From contig JAGASD010000015.1 in assembly GCA_017621885.1 (NCBI GenBank), positions 1-53,193 on the forward strand: DNA of 53,193 bases, written 5' to 3'. Position numbers and translations under genes: made by a program. Shown here piece by piece: positions 49,022-53,193 of this stretch (its first letter is position 1; each line of letters begins with the position of its first letter). The DNA is from Clostridia bacterium. GTDB lineage: Bacteria; Bacillota; Clostridia; Oscillospirales; Acutalibacteraceae. The notes beneath the pieces were generated by a model that was not told the origin of the DNA, made no database searches, and worked only from the letters and a program-made list of their open reading frames with translations.

Positions 49022-49923
49022 TTTGCGTTCAATTCCTCTGCAATTTTTTCAAGCTTTTTGAACCGCCTGCTTACTGCTGAGCGTGAAAGGGGAGGGTTTA
49101 CGAGCTTTCCCAATTCGTCAAGCGAAAGCTCGGGGTTTTCCAGTCTCAGCTTGCAAAGGGCAGATAAATCATCAGTCATATCATTAAGTGAAATTTTTTC
49201 TAAAACAGACTCGATAAGCGAAACCTGCTTTAAGCCTGCTTCAATTGACCTGCTCATATTTGCAGATTCAAAGTTGGAGCGTCTGTTAATCTGATTTTTT
49301 AAATCCTTTATGGCACGTGTCTGCATAACTGTCATAAACGCTTTGTTTGCACCCATTGTGCCTATGAAATCCTCAACGGATTCAGCATCCTTGCTGTACA
49401 GGACGTATCCGTTGTTTCGGATTATTTTTTTCGCCTTTAAGCCTGAATCGTCAATTATCTGCATAAGGTCATCACAAAGCTTTGCCTTTGCAACGTTGAA
49501 TTCAATGTGATAATCCTTTTCCGGGTCGGTAACACTTCCGCAAACGAGGAAAACACCGCGCAAAAATGCCCTTGAGCAACAATCATTGTTTGTCTGGTCG
49601 AGATTAGCAAGATTTATTCTCAAAGCAAGCTCTTTGCCCGTGTAACCGAAATATTCAAGAATTTTTATTCTGTCAGCTCTTTCGGGTACGGTTATTTTGT
49701 AATTCCCGGCAGCAGATTTCTGCATAAGGGGAGTAATGTCGGTTAAGTCACGTATGCAGGCACAGTAACGCTCGGCAACCTCCTGCATTTCTGTCATAAG
49801 AGAGATTTCCGAAAGGCTGAAGGACCTTCCGAAAAGAATCATACCGAAAGCCTCCGCCTTATAACAGCAGGCGGAGGATATAGTTTGTGTAAGCTCGTTT
49901 TTTACATCTGATGAAAAAGACAT
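49018..49923 (-). CDS. whiA: DNA-binding protein WhiA
   Basis: A 301-residue WhiA protein, a DNA-binding regulator of cell division and chromosome segregation in Gram-positive bacteria. The N-terminal 200 residues are the LAGLIDADG-like domain (FSSDVKNELTQ, CCSRAFLRGVFLVCGSVTDPEKDYH, MGANKAFMTVMQTRAIKDLKN). The C-terminal HTH is SLDELGKLVNPPLSRSAVSRRFKKL. GAGG lies 6 bases before the ATG. It lies 3 bases after murB; in other Firmicutes rapZ and yvcK usually come between or next to these. Confidence 0.92.
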   Translation of the reverse strand: MSFSSDVKNELTQTISSACCYKAEAFGMILFGRSFSLSEISLMTEMQEVAERYCACIRDLTDITPLMQKSAAGNYKITVPERADRIKILEYFGYTGKELALRINLANLDQTNNDCCSRAFLRGVFLVCGSVTDPEKDYHIEFNVAKAKLCDDLMQIIDDSGLKAKKIIRNNGYVLYSKDAESVEDFIGTMGANKAFMTVMQTRAIKDLKNQINRRSNFESANMSRSIEAGLKQVSLIESVLEKISLNDMTDDLSALCKLRLENPELSLDELGKLVNPPLSRSAVSRRFKKLEKIAEELNAK

Positions 49924-49926
49924 AGG

Positions 49927-50850
49927 TTACCTCAACACAATAACTTCCGGTTCAAGAGCGATACCGGTTTGGACTTCAACTGTGGTTTTTATAAGGTCAA
50001 TAAGCTTCAGAATATCCGTGGATGTGGCACCGCCTTTGTTGATAATAAAGCCTGCGTGCTTTTCACTTACCTGAGCACCGCCTACGGATTTACCTTTAAG
50101 GCTGCATTGTTCAATAAGTGCGCCTGCAAAATAACCGGTGGGACGCTTGAAGGTGCTGCCTGCGCTGGGGTATTCCAACGGCTGCTTGTCTTTTCTTCTG
50201 CCGAGGAAATCATCCATACGTGCTTTTATATCTTCTTTTTTATCCTTATGAAGCTTAGCCTTTGCGCTTAAAACAACACAGCCGTTTGTTTTGTAAACAG
50301 AGTGTCTGTAGGAAAGGTCTGCATCCTTTGCGGAAATGGTTTCAATTTTCATATCCGGGGTGAGGTGAGTGATTTCTGTTAAAACATCCTTCATTTCACC
50401 GCCGTATGCACCGGCATTCATAAACACTGCACCGCCGCAGGTGCCGGGAATACCGAATGCAAATTCAAGTCCGCTCAGGCTGTTTTCGAGAGCAAAGCGG
50501 CAAAGAGAAACAAGGTTTGTGCCTGCTGAGAAGGAGATTGTTTCATCATCCTCAAGGGTAATCTGTGACATTTTATCACCGATTATAATAACAGCCTTTT
50601 CGATGCCTTCGTCGGGTACAAGTATGTTTGTGCCGTTGCCTAAAACAACAAACGGGATATTTAATTCGTTTGCCTTACCGATTATGGCTTTAACCTGCTC
50701 CGAATCGGAGGGGGAAAGACGCACACCGCAAGGGCCGCCCGTTTTAAAGGAGGTGTTGCGGCTCATCTCTTCACCCATAACCGCATCGCAGTTTACGGAT
50801 AAAGCATAATCATACAAAGCTTTGAAATCGTAAGAATTGTTCATAGTCAT
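49927..50850 (-). CDS. murB: UDP-N-acetylenolpyruvoylglucosamine reductase MurB
   Basis: A 307-residue FAD enzyme that reduces UDP-GlcNAc-enolpyruvate to UDP-MurNAc in peptidoglycan synthesis. NTSFKTGGPCGVRL starts the FAD domain, VLGNGTNILVPDEG and GIPGTCGGAVFMNAGAYGG are its binding loops, SAGSTFKRP contains the catalytic Ser and LEPEVIVL the catalytic Glu near the C-terminus. Length and motif order are normal for MurB. ATG 50850 starts 1 base after the glucokinase stop; ATG 50844 is an alternative. No strong ribosome site, so coupling to the upstream gene is likely. Confidence 0.93.
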   Translation of the reverse strand: MTMNNSYDFKALYDYALSVNCDAVMGEEMSRNTSFKTGGPCGVRLSPSDSEQVKAIIGKANELNIPFVVLGNGTNILVPDEGIEKAVIIIGDKMSQITLEDDETISFSAGTNLVSLCRFALENSLSGLEFAFGIPGTCGGAVFMNAGAYGGEMKDVLTEITHLTPDMKIETISAKDADLSYRHSVYKTNGCVVLSAKAKLHKDKKEDIKARMDDFLGRRKDKQPLEYPSAGSTFKRPTGYFAGALIEQCSLKGKSVGGAQVSEKHAGFIINKGGATSTDILKLIDLIKTTVEVQTGIALEPEVIVLR

Positions 50851-50851
50851 A

Positions 50852-51799
50852 TTATTCGTCAAGTAAAGCGGCACCGATGATTCCTGCATCATTGCCGAGG
50901 AGTGCGGGAACAATGTTTGCCTGTTTATCTGCGTATACGCTGTAACGCTCTGCTTTCACTATGTCACGGATGGGCTTGAGGATTTTTTCACCCTGACCGC
51001 TGATGCCGCCACCCACACAAACAGTTTCGGGCTGGAGTGCGTTAACTACATTTGCAATACCGATGGAAACGTAATAAAGGTATCTGTCAACAACAGCTTT
51101 TGCCGTTGCGTCGCCTAAATCAAGGGCGTCGAAAATAGATTTGCCGTCAACCTTGTTAAGGTCACCGTCGCAGGTTTGCCACAAAAGACTTGCTTTGTCG
51201 CCCTGCATTGCTTCAACAGCCTGTGAAACGAGTGCAGTTGCAGAAGCGTATTTTTCCCAGCAGCCCTTTCTTCCGCAGTTGCAGGGGATACCGTCAACGT
51301 TTATAACCATATGACCCATTTCACCGCCGCAGAAGTTGCTTCCGCGATAAATTTTGCCGTCGATAATAATACCGCTGCCTACGCCCGTGCCCAGGGTAAC
51401 CGCAACAAAGTTTTTAACTCCGTTACCGCTGCCGGCAACTGCTTCACCGAGAGCAGCCGCGTTAGCGTCATTTTCAAGATAAACGGGCTTTTTAAGCCTT
51501 TCCTCAAGCATTGCCTTTGCAGGAACGTTGTGGAATTTAAGGTTGTTTGAAAATTCAATTGCGCCTGTGTCCTTGTTTACCGAGCCGGGTGTACCGATAC
51601 CTACCGAAACAATATCGTCGTAAGAGATACCTGCATTAACAACAGCCATATCAACAGCTTCCTTGATTGAATCGAAAATTGCTTCTGCAGGACGGGGAGC
51701 GCGGGTTTTAACCTTGCCTCTGCCTATAATTTTATAATTTTCATCAATAACACCTGTGGCGATATTTGTGCCGCCAAGGTCTACACCTATTCTGTACAT
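50852..51799 (-). CDS. glcK: ROK-family glucokinase
   Basis: A 315-residue ROK sugar kinase. YRIGVDLGGTNIATGVID is the phosphate-1 motif, YLENDANAAALGEAVAG includes the catalytic Asp region, VAVTLGTGVGSGIIIDGKI the phosphate-2 motif, and GHMVINVDGIPCNCGRKGCWEKYAS the ROK zinc site (C-x-C-x4-C form). VCVGGGISGQ is the adenosine site. It phosphorylates glucose (or similar hexoses) with ATP. ATG 51799 has AAGGAG 7 bases upstream; the longer frame reads a repeat tract. Following hprK it links sugar phosphorylation with catabolite control. Confidence 0.9.
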   Translation of the reverse strand: MYRIGVDLGGTNIATGVIDENYKIIGRGKVKTRAPRPAEAIFDSIKEAVDMAVVNAGISYDDIVSVGIGTPGSVNKDTGAIEFSNNLKFHNVPAKAMLEERLKKPVYLENDANAAALGEAVAGSGNGVKNFVAVTLGTGVGSGIIIDGKIYRGSNFCGGEMGHMVINVDGIPCNCGRKGCWEKYASATALVSQAVEAMQGDKASLLWQTCDGDLNKVDGKSIFDALDLGDATAKAVVDRYLYYVSIGIANVVNALQPETVCVGGGISGQGEKILKPIRDIVKAERYSVYADKQANIVPALLGNDAGIIGAALLDE

Positions 51800-51811
51800 A
51801 AAAATTCTCCT

Positions 51812-51849
51812 TAAACATTTTGCATTTTTAAATTTTGCATTTCGCATCT
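51812..51849. repeat. Short TTTTGCATT repeat tract
   Basis: The gap between glcK and hprK contains TTTTGCATTTTTAAATTTTG and a following CATTTCGCAT, a fragment of the same repeat type that forms the ends of the element at 43588-43860. Possibly a remnant of a similar insertion. Confidence 0.4.
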
Positions 51850-51850
51850 T

Positions 51851-52813
51851 TTATTGCCAGACCTCAACCTCTTTGGGTGATGTGTCAACATCCTCCATAC
51901 CGAGCTGCTGCATAAGCTCACGGGCACCGTTGTAGCCCATTCGCTTCTGACGGTTGTTCATAGCTGCAATTTCAATGATAATCGCAAGGTTACGTCCGGG
52001 CTTTACGGGTACGGTTGTTGCAGGAACCTTTATTCCTAAAATTGAAATGTATTCATCCTCAAGACCGAGCCTGTCATAAGCCTTTTCGCTGTCCCATTGC
52101 TCAAGCTGAATAACCATATCAATTTTTTCCGTAAGCTTAACCGCACCTATACCGAAGATGTTTCTTGCATTGACAATTCCGATACCGCGCAGCTCAATGA
52201 AATGGCGGATATTATCGGGGGCAGTTCCGACAAGAGTTTTAGATGAAACCTTTCTGATTTCAACTGCGTCATCCGCGATAAGACGGTGACCTCTTTTTAT
52301 AAGCTCGACCGCTGTTTCGCTTTTACCTACACCGCTGTCGCCTACAATAAGAATACCTTCACCGTAAACCTCAACCATAACACCGTGACGGGTTATACGC
52401 TCGGCAAGCTGTGTGTTGAGATACGAAATCAGCGTCGCCATAATTTCAGATGTAGGCTCAGAGGTTCTCAAAAGAGGTACCTCATATTTCTGAGCCATTT
52501 CAACCATTGCAGGTAAAACGTCAATATTACGGGTGATAATGACAACAGGGGGCTTGAGGCTGAAGAAAAGCTCCAGTCTTTCACGCAGTGTCTGCTCGTC
52601 AAGCTCCTGAAGATAGCTCATTTCTGCAAGACCGATGAACTCAACGCGCAGATTATCGAAGAATTTTTCGTATCCTGCAAACATAAGTCCGGGTCTGTTT
52701 ACATCCTGAGATTGTATCACAAGCTCGCTTTCGGGTTTGTCGGGGATATATATGGTTTCAAGGGAATGAGCCTTGATAACCTTGCTTAATTGAACAGAGT
52801 ATTTTCCGCCCAA
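51851..52813 (-). CDS. hprK: HPr(Ser) kinase/phosphorylase
   Basis: A 320-residue HprK/P, which phosphorylates Ser46 of HPr and controls carbon catabolite repression in Firmicutes. The N-terminal domain (residues 1-130) includes GLMFAGYEKFF. The kinase has ILIVGDSGVGKSETAVEL (Walker A), RLIADDAVEIRKV, ELRGIGIVNARNIFGIGAV (family signature) and KVPATTVPVKPGRNLAIIIE. The start is TTG 52813, with AAGGAGGG 8 bases upstream. It opens an operon with glcK, murB, whiA and the rluA-type gene. A good promoter lies upstream within repeat DNA. Confidence 0.93.
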   Translation of the reverse strand: MGGKYSVQLSKVIKAHSLETIYIPDKPESELVIQSQDVNRPGLMFAGYEKFFDNLRVEFIGLAEMSYLQELDEQTLRERLELFFSLKPPVVIITRNIDVLPAMVEMAQKYEVPLLRTSEPTSEIMATLISYLNTQLAERITRHGVMVEVYGEGILIVGDSGVGKSETAVELIKRGHRLIADDAVEIRKVSSKTLVGTAPDNIRHFIELRGIGIVNARNIFGIGAVKLTEKIDMVIQLEQWDSEKAYDRLGLEDEYISILGIKVPATTVPVKPGRNLAIIIEIAAMNNRQKRMGYNGARELMQQLGMEDVDTSPKEVEVWQ

Positions 52814-52851
52814 GAAAATCCCTCCTTATATATATTATTGTATAATACCAT

Positions 52852-52880
52852 ATTATAACATCACGGAATGGGGAATGCAA
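52852..52880 (-). promoter_or_regulatory. Promoter of the hprK operon
   Basis: On the minus strand TTGCAT (52880-52875) and TATAAT (52857-52852) are 17 bases apart, about 40 bases before the TTG start. Confidence 0.65.
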
Positions 52881-52890
52881 TATAAAATTA

Positions 52891-52918
52891 GGAATTAGGA
52901 ATGAGGAATTAGGAATGA
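52891..52918. repeat. Tandem 14-base repeat
   Basis: GGAATTAGGAATGA occurs twice in perfect tandem, with partial copies on either side (from 52880 to about 52930). Confidence 0.85.
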
Positions 52919-52976
52919 GGAATAAGGAATTTCGGAACTGCGTTGCAAATATAAATAGCGTTGCTGAGAACAATAG

Positions 52977-53053
52977 CACCGTAGGGTACGCATCCATGCG
53001 TACCGCCCGAAAACGATAACACCGTAGGGTACGCATCTATGCGTACCGCACGA
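52977..53053. repeat. Two palindromic direct repeats
   Basis: The unit CACCGTAGGGTACGCAT-YY-ATGCGTACCGC starts at 52977 and again at 53020 (43-base period). Each holds a perfect 9-bp inverted repeat GGTACGCAT/ATGCGTACC. They resemble REP-like intergenic palindromes. Confidence 0.85.
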
Positions 53054-53059
53054 TAAAAT

Positions 53060-53193
53060 TTAAGTGATGCGAAGCTTATCCTCCTTGCGAGCTTTAGCTC
53101 GGAGGGAGGGGGACCACCGCAGGTGGTGGAAGGTACCATTGTTTCGCGTAGCGGAATATATCGCATACGTAAGTATATATCGTATCGCAGATA
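53060..53193. other. Noncoding palindrome-rich tail
   Basis: The last 134 bases hold GCGAGCTTTAGCTCG, CCACCGCAGGTGG and AT-rich near-repeats (ATATATCGCATACG, TATATATCGTATCGC). No gene is visible. It continues the repeat cluster that starts at 52880 and probably extends beyond the window. Confidence 0.5.

Overview
The window looks like a chromosome segment of a low-GC Gram-positive anaerobe of class Clostridia. My best guess is an uncultured gut member of the Oscillospirales/Ruminococcaceae, placed by gene content only. Supporting it are an NAD-linked electron-bifurcating [FeFe] hydrogenase operon, hprK/ROK glucokinase/murB/whiA, secreted cohesin-plus-FN3 proteins, LytTR/DUF3021 and several XRE regulators. 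AGGAGG ribosome sites and TTGACA/TATAAT promoters are common.

Region 1 (about 1-10150) is accessory DNA. Its left edge carries a consensus promoter on the minus strand with a LexA-like box in its spacer. That promoter reads into about 240 noncoding bases ending in a long hairpin plus T-tract. After an XRE regulator comes an eight-gene minus-strand array (7187 down to 1634): a degraded TOTE-type primase fragment fused to two GNAT domains, GrpB, DinB, GNAT, a nucleotidyltransferase-like gene, a flavodoxin, a P-loop kinase and an HTH-ParB-like protein. Three of these eight genes are each interrupted by one in-frame stop codon (TAG, TGA, TAA). An archaeal-type ATPase and a dGTPase follow on the plus strand. 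The region closes at a 59-base 3' fragment of tRNA-Ala(GGC). From its orientation I infer that it is the right-hand attachment site of an element integrated in a tRNA gene to the left, outside the window.

Region 2 (10.3-23.6 kb) holds two membrane-anchored XRE regulators with palindromic operator candidates, a small membrane protein, and a carbohydrate operon (GH99/WbsX-like protein, esterase, GH36 enzyme with five membrane helices). It also holds a LytTR/DUF3021 pair, uncharacterised membrane proteins and a metallophosphoesterase.

Region 3 (23.8-33.5 kb) is three consecutive paralogues. Each has a signal peptide, one cohesin-like domain and 5, 13 or 12 fibronectin-III repeats, with no visible wall anchor.

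Region 4 (33.5-43.6 kb) is a divergent hydrogen-metabolism locus. The plus strand encodes NuoE-like, HATPase, HndB-like, HydB and HydA proteins. The minus strand encodes DRTGG, HATPase, a sensory-type [FeFe] hydrogenase, DRTGG, PHP and a GPH sugar transporter.

Region 5 (43.6-53.2 kb) has a MITE-like repeat, trmO, a FliB-like gene and ybaK. Then comes what I consider the best candidate for an undescribed system: a compact type I toxin-antitoxin-like module (46068-46418). It has a 21-residue hydrophobic peptide, a hairpin that sequesters its ribosome site, 5'-3' mRNA complementarity, and a convergent antisense RNA with its own promoter and terminator. Housekeeping genes follow on the minus strand (YjjG-like HAD, mrp, rluA-type, whiA, murB, glucokinase, hprK), and the window ends in palindromic intergenic repeats.
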